This document shows, one piece after another, positions 1 to 5,757 of a DNA stretch of 6,599 nucleotides. Under the pieces are notes generated by a model. It was not told the origin of the DNA. It saw only the letters and a program-made list of their open reading frames with translations, and did not search any database. Made by a program: the position numbers and the translations under genes. This DNA comes from Chloroflexota bacterium (GTDB lineage: Bacteria; Chloroflexota; Anaerolineae; Ardenticatenales; Ardenticatenaceae): positions 279 through 6,877 of the forward strand of contig DOUV01000404.1 of the NCBI GenBank assembly GCA_003520455.1. Reading direction: 5' to 3'. Each line of letters opens with the position of its first letter. The first letter of the stretch is position 1.

Positions 1-1
1 G

Positions 2-286
2 TTACTGCAGGCTCGGCTTCACTTGTGCTCTTTGGGGACGTGGTGCAGGAATCCCATAGAGCATGCCTGCCGCACTGATGTCCTCATCAATGTCCGGCCA
101 GTGAACTCCCTCTCCGTCTCCAATGATTTCATACCTGGCCCTTTGCTCGGGAGTTGCTTCGGCCAGGCGCCATGACCAGACTAAGGGCACGCTGATTGTG
201 CGCCCATCGGTGAGGTGGGCAGTCATCGTGTCATCTGTGACTTCGATTTCCGTAATCAGGATCTCTGCTGTCACCACAGTGTTCAT
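2..286 (-). CDS. DUF2442 domain protein (intact)
   Basis: This is a complete 94-residue protein starting at ATG 286 and ending with TAA at 2-4. It matches the DUF2442 family: an N-terminal beta-rich half containing LTDGRTISVPLVWSWRL, then the family hallmark HWPDIDEDISAAGML near residues 62-75. A GAGG Shine-Dalgarno-like stretch lies six bases before the ATG. DUF2442 proteins are small, cytoplasmic and of unknown biochemical function. They are often encoded directly downstream of a DUF4160 gene, and some authors treat the pair as toxin-antitoxin-like; that role is unproven. No intact DUF4160 gene precedes it here, though the leader may hold a decayed one. It is the lowest-coordinate gene of the window, so its own attC site would lie beyond base 1. 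Confidence 0.88.
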   Translation of the reverse strand: MNTVVTAEILITEIEVTDDTMTAHLTDGRTISVPLVWSWRLAEATPEQRARYEIIGDGEGVHWPDIDEDISAAGMLYGIPAPRPQRAQVKPSLQ

Positions 287-402
287 ACCAGGCCTCGATT
301 ATCTTCTACTGCTGACAGACGTCGCCAGCGAGACCAAACGTATGGGCTGAGCTGCTTCCATCCGAACGCAGATAAAGGGGTTCCAAGGGCCGTCGCGATG
401 GG
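287..402 (-). other. Cassette leader, possible DUF4160 remnant
   Basis: These 116 bases lie between an attC-like site and the DUF2442 start and contain no intact gene. Two pieces recall DUF4160 proteins, in different frames. One is QPIRLVSLA, resembling the family's central 'PVRL' segment. The other is KIIEAWYEHCG, resembling its C-terminal 'LLEAWHEHFG' segment, and it overlaps the DUF2442 start codon as real DUF4160 genes often do. A TAG stop precedes the second piece. The match rests on short stretches and needs frame changes, so it may be chance. Confidence 0.25.
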
Positions 403-486
403 CTTCAACCTGTGTGCCGGATGGCGACGTTCAGCCGCGCGGGGGCGATGCGGCCGCAACGCCCGGCTTCGCGCACACCGTTGGTG
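403..486 (-). other. attC-like site, degenerate (DUF1028 cassette)
   Basis: Nested complementary blocks converge on a centre near 445. CAAC 406-409 pairs with GTTG 480-483, GTGTGC 412-417 with GCACAC 473-478, and AGCCG 433-437 with CGGCT 464-468. On the minus strand the outer boxes read CACCAAC (R''-like) and GTTGAAG (R'-like), each deviating from RYYYAAC or GTTRRRY. It lies seven bases after the stop of the DUF1028 fragment, the correct place for that cassette's attC. Spacing and nesting favour a degenerate or divergent attC, but an unrelated palindrome is possible. Confidence 0.45.
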
Positions 487-492
487 GGCGCC

Positions 493-762
493 TCAATGAG
501 GCAGGATGGCCCGCGCCTGGCGTATGGCCGCGCCGGAATCCTGGCTCAGCAATTGCTCGAGTATAGCCCGTGGTTTCAGACCGGCGCGCAATCCTCGTAA
601 CGCTTCATTACCATAGACTGGATTAACAAAGGATTGCGATGCGACGACACCCACGCCTGCCTCAATCCAGGGCACATGTCGCCCTGCTGCGAAGGAGCGT
701 GATTGAATCGCTATACCCAATTCCCCGGTGCTCCGATCGCGAGCAATGATTGAGTAAGTCAT
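493..762 (-). pseudogene. DUF1028 protein, N-terminal fragment
   Basis: The 89-residue frame starts at ATG 762 with a GAGGTG Shine-Dalgarno-like stretch four bases upstream. It opens with MTYSIIARDRSTGELGIAIQ and continues with VPWIEAGVGVVASQSFVNPVYG, the conserved N-terminal block of DUF1028 proteins (related to Ntn-hydrolase-like folds; function not firmly known). Family members normally exceed 200 residues. This frame follows them to about residue 80 (AAIRQ), then runs into eight unrelated residues and a TGA. The other two frames downstream do not restore the family sequence. The stop sits directly beside an attC-like palindrome, so the gene appears to have been truncated where the recombination site was joined. 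It may still be translated as a short protein, but it is unlikely to fold as a complete DUF1028 domain. Confidence 0.8.
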
Positions 763-818
763 ACGTCACCTCACGATGTTTCGATGACTGCCTTACACCC
801 TAATGCGCCCGTTCCGCC

Positions 819-882
819 GCCCAACGGTCCGGTTCAGCGGCGGGCCGCGCAGCGGTCCATCCGCTGCAACCGGTTGTTAGGC
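819..882 (-). other. attC site of the GNAT cassette
   Basis: The outer boxes on the plus strand are GCCCAAC (819-825) and GTTAGGC (876-882). The inner arms CCGGTTCAGCGG (829-840) and CCGCTGCAACCGG (861-873) are complementary except for one extra C in the right arm, which is an extrahelical G on the minus strand. The extra base lies on the side expected when the cassette gene is on the minus strand. The 64-bp site begins 17 bases after the acetyltransferase stop. Confidence 0.92.
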
Positions 883-899
883 GCGGAGCGGTGCGCATG

Positions 900-1448
900 T
901 TACTTTCCGGCGCCGAGTTCCAATCGCATGACGTGCCGACGTGAGCCCAGCTGTCCCACCTCATGAAATCCTTCCCGTTTAAAGAACGGCACGAATCCTC
1001 CGAACCGGTAGCTGGGGGAGTCCGGATCGACGGGGTACGCCTCCAGTGCCATCGCTCCCGCTTTGCGCGCTTCGGCAAGGGCCGCCTGCAGCAGCATCCG
1101 CATGACACCACTGCATCGGAACTCGCGGTGGACGTAGAAGCAGGTCACGGACCACACTGGATCGGATTGCTCTCCAACCACGGCCAAGCCACGAAAGCTC
1201 TCTCGAGGCCCTAACGAACACCAAGCGACCGGAGCCCCGTCAGAATATCCCAGGAGTCCCAGGCGTACACCAGTGTGGACCAACTCGCGCATGGCACGCT
1301 TGCGCTCCGGACCATTGGCTTTGGGGACCCTTCCGTCAAGGGCGGCGCGGAAGAGCATGCACCAACAGCCCCGCAACGTCCCGCGGCTTTCGAAAAGCCG
1401 TTCCAAGTCCGGCCAGCGATTCGGAGTCACCTGATGGATCTTGATCAT
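900..1448 (-). CDS. GNAT family N-acetyltransferase
   Basis: This is a GCN5-related N-acetyltransferase of about 182 residues, predicted to move an acetyl group from acetyl-CoA to an amine; the substrate is unknown. Near the N-terminus is GCWCMLF, common in a subgroup of environmental GNATs. The central acetyl-CoA-binding motif A is FYVHREFRCSGVMRMLLQAAL, which keeps the R-x-x-G-V core. The C-terminal half has LEAYPVDPDSPSYRFGG and FFKREGFHEVG, typical of motif B and the last strand. Two in-frame ATGs compete. The one at 1460 directly abuts the only good Shine-Dalgarno (GGAGG, 1462-1466), leaving one base of spacing. The one at 1448 leaves 13 bases and begins MIKIHQV as homologues usually do, so 1448 is preferred. 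The frame is intact, with an attC site on each side. GNATs are frequent integron cargo, some conferring drug resistance, but nothing here points to an antibiotic substrate. Confidence 0.9.
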   Translation of the reverse strand: MIKIHQVTPNRWPDLERLFESRGTLRGCWCMLFRAALDGRVPKANGPERKRAMRELVHTGVRLGLLGYSDGAPVAWCSLGPRESFRGLAVVGEQSDPVWSVTCFYVHREFRCSGVMRMLLQAALAEARKAGAMALEAYPVDPDSPSYRFGGFVPFFKREGFHEVGQLGSRRHVMRLELGAGK

Positions 1449-1473
1449 GTCACGTGCCATTCCTCCAAGGCGC

Positions 1474-1539
1474 GCCTAACGCCTTGCCAATAAGCTGCGG
1501 GCGCCGCAGGCGCCCGTCAGCTTCATCGGCTTGTTAGGC
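1474..1539 (-). other. attC site of the DUF1579-like cassette
   Basis: The outer boxes are GCCTAAC (1474-1480) and GTTAGGC (1533-1539). On the minus strand the arms are GCCGATGAAGCTG and CAGCTTATTGGC, complementary apart from one extra G in the left arm and a G-T pair. The centre is a perfect seven-base inverted repeat, GGGCGCC (1499-1505) and GGCGCCC (1509-1515), around a GCA loop. This is the most regular attC in the window. Confidence 0.95.
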
Positions 1540-1654
1540 CGCATCGTTCAGGGAGGACTTCATGTTCCAAGGAACCGTACAACGATTTGCAGGAGCGGAA
1601 CGGGATCATGACCGTATTTGGAGCGAGCAACCGCCTGGGCCAGGCCCGGTGGCG

Positions 1655-2104
1655 TTAGCTGTCTACTCTGCGGAGGATGAGGTCGAAGTCGGTCGTGTAG
1701 TTGATGCCATCTTCGGCGATCTCCCAGCGTCCGGTGATCGTTTTCCCGTCGTCGCTGAACGTCGCTGTGAAGCGCTGGGAGAACGGCTCGCCATCCCGCC
1801 AGAGCTTCCACTTGCCGTTGCCGATACTCATCTCGTAGATACGACAGACGCCGCGCTCGTCGGAGTACAGCTGGAAGTACGTCCCGTTGGCCGCATCGCA
1901 TCCCATGATAGAGACGTTGTCGGGCGCGTCGGGATGCTCGGCCGTCCCACGTTGGATCAGGTGAGCCCCCGAGTCGTGCCACTCGAAAGTGACCCTTCCG
2001 CCGCCCGGCCACGGCTCTCCGCTGGGCCATTTGGCCTCCAAGGTCCACTCACCGACCAGAGGCTCGAGCTGGCGTAGCGCTTGCTCCGCAGTTGGTTGGT
2101 CCAT
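1655..2104 (-). CDS. DUF1579-like small beta-barrel protein
   Basis: This is an intact 149-residue protein beginning MDQPTAEQALRQLEPLVGEW. The LVGEW stretch, followed by alternating beta strands with VTFEWHDSGAHLIQRG, GCDAANGTYFQLYSDERGV and a closing GRWEIAEDG then FDLILRRV, matches DUF1579-like, lipocalin or nitrobindin-like proteins of unknown function that are common in soil bacteria. The start at 2104 is chosen because AAGGAG (2112-2117) lies seven bases upstream and homologues begin here. An upstream in-frame ATG at 2176 would add 24 residues encoded by the cassette leader and lacks a ribosome site. No signal peptide or membrane segment is seen, so it is probably cytoplasmic. After the TAA, the 115 bases up to the attC site (1540-1654) hold no gene, only a GC-rich imperfect palindrome near 1633-1645. 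Confidence 0.85.
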   Translation of the reverse strand: MDQPTAEQALRQLEPLVGEWTLEAKWPSGEPWPGGGRVTFEWHDSGAHLIQRGTAEHPDAPDNVSIMGCDAANGTYFQLYSDERGVCRIYEMSIGNGKWKLWRDGEPFSQRFTATFSDDGKTITGRWEIAEDGINYTTDFDLILRRVDS

Positions 2105-2179
2105 CGATCCGCTCCTTCCTCTTGTGATCGCTCGCAGTCGCGCCGCACTCGCAGGGCCTAAGTCCTCACGGAGCATGCA

Positions 2180-2279
2180 GCCTAACGATTACGCTCAGCG
2201 GCGCGCCTGGCCGGCGCGATTCTTGCGTACGCAAGAATCGTGACAGTTAGGCGCGTCCGTCTGCAGCGCATTGTCAGGC
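2180..2279 (-). other. attC site of the nucleotidyltransferase cassette
   Basis: This is a long (100 bp) attC bounded by GCCTAAC (2180-2186) and GTCAGGC (2273-2279). The minus-strand arms GCGCTGCAG and CGCTGAGCG pair with one extra G in the left arm. Inside are a second stem (CGCGCC 2202-2207 with GGCGCG 2250-2255) and a perfect 24-base palindrome (2217-2240), so three stems nest around one centre. The stop codon of the nucleotidyltransferase (TGA, 2274-2276) lies within the R'' box. A GTTAGGC at 2246-2252 looks like another R box, but part of it belongs to the second stem. Confidence 0.9.
2217..2240. repeat. Perfect 24-base palindrome at the tip of an attC
   Basis: The two halves are exact reverse complements with the centre between 2228 and 2229 (core TGCGTACGCA). 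It forms the variable terminal structure of the surrounding attC. A perfect palindrome with no loop is unusual, since attC tips normally keep a few unpaired bases. Confidence 0.95.
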
Positions 2280-2675
2280 GCGAGCGGCCTGGTTAGCCGC
2301 CCGGAGTAACTGCTTCGGATCGTACAGTACCTTGACGCCGTCAGTCAGGACCCTCTTCGTTCCCGCGTCAAGCGGTATACTCGCCCAGTTCGGCGCGGCG
2401 ATGCCGAACTCAACCTCAAGCCCGTTGCAATAGAAAATACGGCGAGACTTCGAGGCACCGTAATCCTCGATCGACGAAGACTGGACGTCACCAAAGCGCG
2501 CCGGCCAACTTCCATCGAGCAAATCCGCAGGAGACTCGGAGAGGATGACGAGATCGATATCCGAATCCGGTCTCGCCACGCCTCGAGCGTACGAGCCGAC
2601 GAGCGCTCTGCCAACAACGTCGCAACGGTCCTCGGCCCATGCGATCACCGCTTCCAGGAAGGCTGTGATGTTCAC
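2274..2675 (-). CDS. Nucleotidyltransferase domain protein (MNT/Pol-beta type)
   Basis: This is an intact protein of about 133 residues beginning MNITAFLEAVIAW. The catalytic signature of the Pol-beta nucleotidyltransferase superfamily is clear: LVGSYARGVARPDSDIDLVI, with the G-S motif and the metal-binding D-x-D. The later EVEFGIAAPNW probably supplies the third acidic residue. The end is typical of minimal nucleotidyltransferases (VLTDGVKVLYDP). Such enzymes transfer a nucleoside monophosphate to a protein, RNA or small molecule; MntA antitoxins and aminoglycoside nucleotidyltransferases share the fold. No HEPN partner toxin is adjacent, so its target is unknown. The GTG start at 2675 is chosen because AGGAG (2686-2690) lies ten bases upstream. 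A longer frame could begin at a TTG at 2699, but that TTG is inside the attC crossover box. The stop is inside the R'' box of its own attC. Confidence 0.9.
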   Translation of the reverse strand: MNITAFLEAVIAWAEDRCDVVGRALVGSYARGVARPDSDIDLVILSESPADLLDGSWPARFGDVQSSSIEDYGASKSRRIFYCNGLEVEFGIAAPNWASIPLDAGTKRVLTDGVKVLYDPKQLLRAANQAARA

Positions 2676-2693
2676 TGGACTTTCACTCCTCCC

Positions 2694-2848
2694 GCCCAAC
2701 GCCTATCGGCCGTTCGGAGACCCAAGCCGTCGCTACGTCTGTTATCAATCGTAAGAAACATCCCCGTCGCCTGCCTCCAACGTAGAGCTCGGTATCCGAT
2801 CTCACTTCGGTCTCCCCACGGCTACTGCTCGAGCGCCTAGTGTTTGGC
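2694..2848 (-). other. attC site, degenerate and long (cassette 4)
   Basis: The right-hand part on the minus strand is canonical: R' box GTTGGGC (2694-2700) preceded by an L'-like arm CCGAACGGCCGATAGG. No fully complementary left arm is found. The best R'' candidate is GCCAAAC (2842-2848, one mismatch to the R' box), three bases after a TAG stop, but its L'' arm pairs only in short pieces. Between them lie nested inverted repeats (2716-2815). Either this is a 155-bp divergent attC, or only the R'/L' half survives. Confidence 0.5.
2716..2815. repeat. Nested inverted repeats inside degenerate attC
   Basis: GGAGACC (2716-2722) and GGTCTCC (2809-2815) are exact complements. The pairing continues one base further in with AAG (2724-2726) and CTT (2805-2807). 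A second pair, CTACGT (2733-2738) and ACGTAG (2780-2785), nests inside. The element is about 100 bp and encodes nothing recognisable. It could be the terminal structure of the attC, a small structured RNA, or a tiny mobile element with 11-base imperfect ends. Confidence 0.6.
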
Positions 2849-2850
2849 GC

Positions 2851-3798
2851 CTAAGTGATGCCGGCAGCCATGGCAGGGGCGCGCGGGAGCCACTTGTGGC
2901 CGCCGACGCTGCCAGGAAGTCGGAGGCGCTCGTGATCGGTACAGAAGTTGGTGACGGCGCCAACCAGATACATGCCCGTCTCCAAGGTCGCAGAGTGACG
3001 AGCCAGAGCACGCGTCCGGCGGGCCAGGGGCGCCAGCCGTGCGCGGAAGGTGGCGTTGAGGCGCTCGATGGAGGCGGTATTGAGCACGCCCGGGCCTTGG
3101 GTCTAGCGAATCAGGGGTGCCACCACCGCATCGGCTCCCTGGACGATCCGGCGCGAGACCCCGACGACCTGTCGCCCCGCATCCTGCTTGATGACTGGCC
3201 CAATACAGAGGTCGTCCCAGGGGCGCAGGCGCGGCCGGCCGCGTCTGCCAGTCGGGATCGGCTCGCGAAAGACGGCCTGGATCGCACTCACGTAGCTGCT
3301 CAGGCCATCAACCGCGATCAGCAACGGCCGACAGAGCGCACAGGCCCGAATGATGGCGACCACGCGGGTGATCAAGGCCCCGTCGCGCGCCGCACTGATC
3401 GCCCCGCCCAACCACAAGCGCGTCGAGACCTGGATCGCCAGGGCCATCCACACCCGTCGGCCTTGTTGTTTGACCCAGAGTTCGTCGGCTTGGACCTGTC
3501 CCAGGTCACGCGCCTGCACCACCAAGTGCTTGTGCCCCCGCTGACACTGCGCCCCGGCACGACCAGGCCACGCCCGCGCCGTCCGTTCATCCAACCCCAA
3601 GGCTATCACGATCGCTTGAATCGGACAGCCATCGGCCAACAACGTCACCACCACCGTCACCAGGGCCGCATCCGTCCGCAGCCGATAGAACGCCGTCCCG
3701 TTGCGCTCGCTGAACGTCCGCCCGCATTCCGTGCAGCGATATCGCCGCTCCTTCTGGCTGTGGATGGTAATGTTCCCGGCGTCCCGTCGCCCTCTTGC
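2851..3798 (-). pseudogene. IS1-like DDE transposase, truncated, with in-frame stop
   Basis: The frame begins within foreign sequence (an apparent ATG at 3837 lies in the oxidoreductase fragment). It becomes transposase-like at about ARGRRDAGNITIHSQKERRY, followed by a zinc-ribbon piece YRCTECGRTF, a helix-turn-helix (GCPIQAIVIALGLDERTARAW, split here as GCPIQAIVIAL and GLDERTARAW), then QADELWV (first D), AVDGLSSY (second D) and, after the stop, NTASIERLNATFR (catalytic E). A TAG at 3103-3105 interrupts it in frame, between APLIR and TQGPGVLNTASIERL, so the E region is separated from both aspartates. The C-terminus ends at RAPAMAAGIT where relatives continue about 30 residues. The first ten or so N-terminal residues are also missing. 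No inverted-repeat ends are recognisable. The type resembles IS1-related transposases I associate with Chloroflexota. It is inactive as it stands. Confidence 0.85.
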
Positions 3799-4027
3799 CG
3801 TGTACGTCCTGCGGCAGAAACGGCAGCGGCGGCGCATGACGTACCACGATCCAGGCCGTCATCTCGTCCGGCAGGCCGCGCACGTAGTCGCGGTGAAACC
3901 GTATGTACGCCTTCGCGTCTTCGAACTTCTTGATGATCAGTCCCGAGTAAACCTCGGGGCCGATGGCCACACACCTGAACCGGAAGGAGGTGACGATGCC
4001 GAAGTTGCCGCCGCCGCCTCGGATGCC
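3794..4027 (-). pseudogene. FAD-linked oxidoreductase, internal fragment
   Basis: About 78 residues in one frame match the middle of FAD/FMN-containing dehydrogenases of the BBE-like (berberine-bridge, PCMH-type FAD domain) family. The end of the FAD-binding domain is IRGGGGNFGIVTSFRFRC, then GPEVYSGLIIKKFEDAKAY and, near the end, APPLPFLPQDVHGK. Full members have over 450 residues, so both ends are missing. The upstream end joins the truncated DUF2442 gene near 4028; the downstream end joins the transposase fragment near 3794-3798. The transposase is read in a different frame. The piece has no start or stop of its own and is a passenger fragment. Confidence 0.85.
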
Positions 4028-4028
4028 C

Positions 4029-4187
4029 CCTGACCTGGGAGAAATACTCGCGATCCCGAAGGGGCTCAAAAATGCCGGTGAACTCAACCAGTTTGGTTAC
4101 ATCGATCACGCCTTCCGTACCATCTTCGAAGCGCAGCTGAACCTGAAACTCGCCGACTGCCTGCACCGCGACAATATCCTTCAACAT
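4029..4187 (-). pseudogene. DUF2442 protein, C-terminally truncated
   Basis: The gene starts at ATG 4187, six bases after the DUF4160 stop, and reads MLKDIVAVQAVGEFQVQLRF, then EDGTEGVIDVTKLVEFTG and REYFSQVR, a good match to the first 53 residues of small DUF2442 proteins. These are normally about 75-90 residues and end with a segment containing 'WPNGADLDPD'. After codon 53 the DNA changes to oxidoreductase sequence, so the hallmark C-terminal segment is gone. The remaining frame runs on as low-complexity arginine-rich read-through to 3657. The pairing with DUF4160 upstream is the standard arrangement. Confidence 0.85.
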
Positions 4188-4192
4188 CGCTG

Positions 4193-4453
4193 CTACTCCA
4201 ATGGGGCTATGGGATTGAGGGGTGCCTGGTCGCGCGCCAGCTTCCAGTTCTGCCTCAATTCATCCTGATGGGCTGCGGCCCACTCAACAACCATGCCAGC
4301 GACCCTGGGGGACAGTTGCCCCCGAAGAAGGCCGAGCGTTTCAATGGCTACCAGCGCTCTCTGGTCCCCATATCAGGCGTGGAAATGTGGCGCCTAATGA
4401 TCGTTGTAGTACATCGTGATCACAATCCCGAAGAAGCGACTGAGCTCTGGCAT
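4193..4453 (-). pseudogene. DUF4160 protein with two in-frame stops
   Basis: From ATG 4453 to TAG 4193-4195 lie 87 codons in one frame, interrupted at codon 20 (TAG, 4394-4396) and codon 27 (TGA, 4373-4375). Reading through gives MPELSRFFGIVITMYYNDH, stop, APHFHA, stop, YGDQRALVAIETLGLLRGQL, then VVEWAAAHQDELRQNW and NPIAPLE at the end. This matches DUF4160 proteins over the whole length, including the family motif 'NDHxPPHFHA', which the stops flank. The second stop is one transition away from CGA (Arg), the usual residue there. Length and both termini are correct, so the gene decayed by point mutation. No strong promoter is seen; the leader (4454-4544) has a TATGAT that could be a -10 element, without a clear -35. 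Confidence 0.88.
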
Positions 4454-4544
4454 GGAAGCCTATCCGCCTCGTTTGCTGTTCAACCCGGTCAACCCGATCA
4501 TAACCCAGTTTACACTACCGGCATCCGTGGGAGCAGCATCGGCC

Positions 4545-4666
4545 GCCCAACGCCCGAGCTTAGCGGCGCTCCTGTGATCTCCCATTCACTTTTGCTGAAC
4601 CCACGCCTCGCTTCAATCGGCCTTAAGGCCCTGCTTTCGGCGTCCGCTGCAGGCGAGATGTTGGGC
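4545..4666 (-). other. attC site of the epimerase cassette
   Basis: The outer boxes on the plus strand are GCCCAAC (4545-4551) and GTTGGGC (4660-4666), exact complements. The next arms, AGCTTAGCGGCGC on the left and GCGTCCGCTGCAGGC on the right, pair over TAGCGG/CCGCTG(C) with interruptions. The 122-bp site starts 22 bases after the epimerase stop. The long central part holds CCTTAAGG (4620-4627) and no gene. Confidence 0.85.
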
Positions 4667-4688
4667 GGCGGCCCTGTATGAGCACCCT

Positions 4689-5715
4689 TCATCGACCACC
4701 TGCTGCAATTGCGAGGGCCTCATCTTCAGCGGCGTAGTCGAACTTTGATTGGTCAAAATCCTTTGGCGGATTGGCACGTTCCCACGCCACAGCACGTCGC
4801 ATGGCTTCATCTGGCGGCGTCGGCTCCGTGTATCCCAACTCCGTACGGATACGCGATGAGTCCAGTGACCAATGTTGAGAAGTATCGTAATCGGACTTCA
4901 AGTGCAGCGGCATGTGCTCTTCGGGTAATGTCACAATCTCGCCGCTCCAACCTGCCGCTCGAGCGATGCGACGTACCCATGCCGCTTCCGCCAGGTTCTC
5001 GGGGTCGGCTACATGGTAGATGCGCCCTGCCGCTCGGTCGTTGGCAACACAGAGCGCGATCGCCTTGCCCATGTCCTCGACATAACCGCGCAACCCTCGC
5101 CACATTGCCTGGCCTCTGGAAAGCAGAATAGCCCGGCGCTTGTCATCCATCCGTTTGAGGTACTCAAACAGACGATGCTGGTAATCACCTGGGCCATAGA
5201 CCATTGGCAAGCGTAGCACAGTAGCGGGTAGGTCCGGCTCACTCATCACGGCGCGTTCCATAAGAATCTTCTCGTACTTGAAAAGAAAATCATCAGGCCC
5301 TCGCGCCTGATCCCGATAAGGAAAAAGGCGGTCGCGCAGTGGGGAATCTTCGGTGAGCGGGGTTGGGTCGGGTGGGCCTGGGTCTACACGGCGGAAGCGA
5401 TCGTAGGCGCGGTAGACATCGCCGCTACTGATGGCGACCACACGGCGGGCGATCCCTTTGAACAGGACAACCAATGTTTTACCTTCCTGCTCGGTGCAAG
5501 GAAGCATATCGAGGACAATATCGGGCGCGAAGTTTCGGAAATCATGGATAATCAGGCGGCCGTTCGCGGTCGCCGTGGAGATGGAGTACGCTTGGCGACA
5601 ATGAGGCTTCCGTTTGGCCGCGATGAAAGAGTGCAACTTCGTGCCCAGTTTGGACAAGCCAGCGGACAGCATGTGGCCCTATGAAGTTGGTTCCGCCGAG
5701 GACAAGGACACGCAT
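4689..5715 (-). pseudogene. NAD-dependent epimerase/dehydratase with frameshift
   Basis: This is an extended short-chain dehydrogenase of about 341 residues, split between two frames. The N-terminal part starts at ATG 5715 (MRVLVLGGTNFIGPHAVRWL), with the NAD(P)-binding GGTNFIG motif at residues 7-13, and runs to a TGA at 5542-5544 (codon 58). The remainder continues in the +1-shifted frame from about DFRNFAPDIVLDMLP to the stop at 4689. It includes VVAISSGDVYRAY, YEKILMERAV, VLRLPMVYGPGDYQHR, RGYVEDMGKAIALC, and an end rich in family residues (AVAWERANPP, FDYAAEDEAL). A one-base insertion or two-base loss near 5545 explains the shift. The apparent start at 5672 of the downstream frame is an artefact. 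Family members act on nucleotide sugars or related substrates; this one's substrate is unknown. A sequencing error is the alternative explanation. Confidence 0.88.
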
Positions 5716-5757
5716 CCTGCTTTCCGGCCTTCGCTATGATGTGGCGTCGCTGCCGAG

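Noticed and set aside
1633..1645. GC-rich palindrome as a rho-independent terminator after the DUF1579-like gene
   Set aside because: The possible loop is only a few bases and no T-tract follows on the minus strand.
1562..2077. Plus-strand open frame of 171 codons, with a GGAGGA stretch before its ATG
   Set aside because: It lies antisense to the well-conserved DUF1579-like gene and crosses no attC in the proper orientation. Despite the tempting ribosome site at 1551-1556, its protein shows no family features.
2246..2252. GTTAGGC as the true R'' box of a shorter attC (2180-2252)
   Set aside because: No L'' arm lies beside it, whereas the box at 2273-2279 is followed by GCGCTGCAG, which pairs with the L' arm with the usual extra G.
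2700..2850. Group IIC intron inserted in the attC
   Set aside because: The stretch is far too short for an intron with its reverse transcriptase, and no domain V-like hairpin or conserved intron 5' end is seen.
2896..3933. Long plus-strand open frame (345 codons)
   Set aside because: It is antisense to the transposase and oxidoreductase fragments, is rich in Arg, Pro and Gln as expected of a GC-rich shadow frame, and has no recognisable domain.
4389..4397. TTAGGCGCC (minus strand) at the first DUF4160 stop, resembling a cassette crossover
   Set aside because: Homology to DUF4160 continues on both sides in the same frame, so no recombination junction is needed; the resemblance is chance.
4268..4681. 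Plus-strand open frame of 137 codons
   Set aside because: It runs antisense through the DUF4160 remnant and through a whole attC site, so it is not a real gene.
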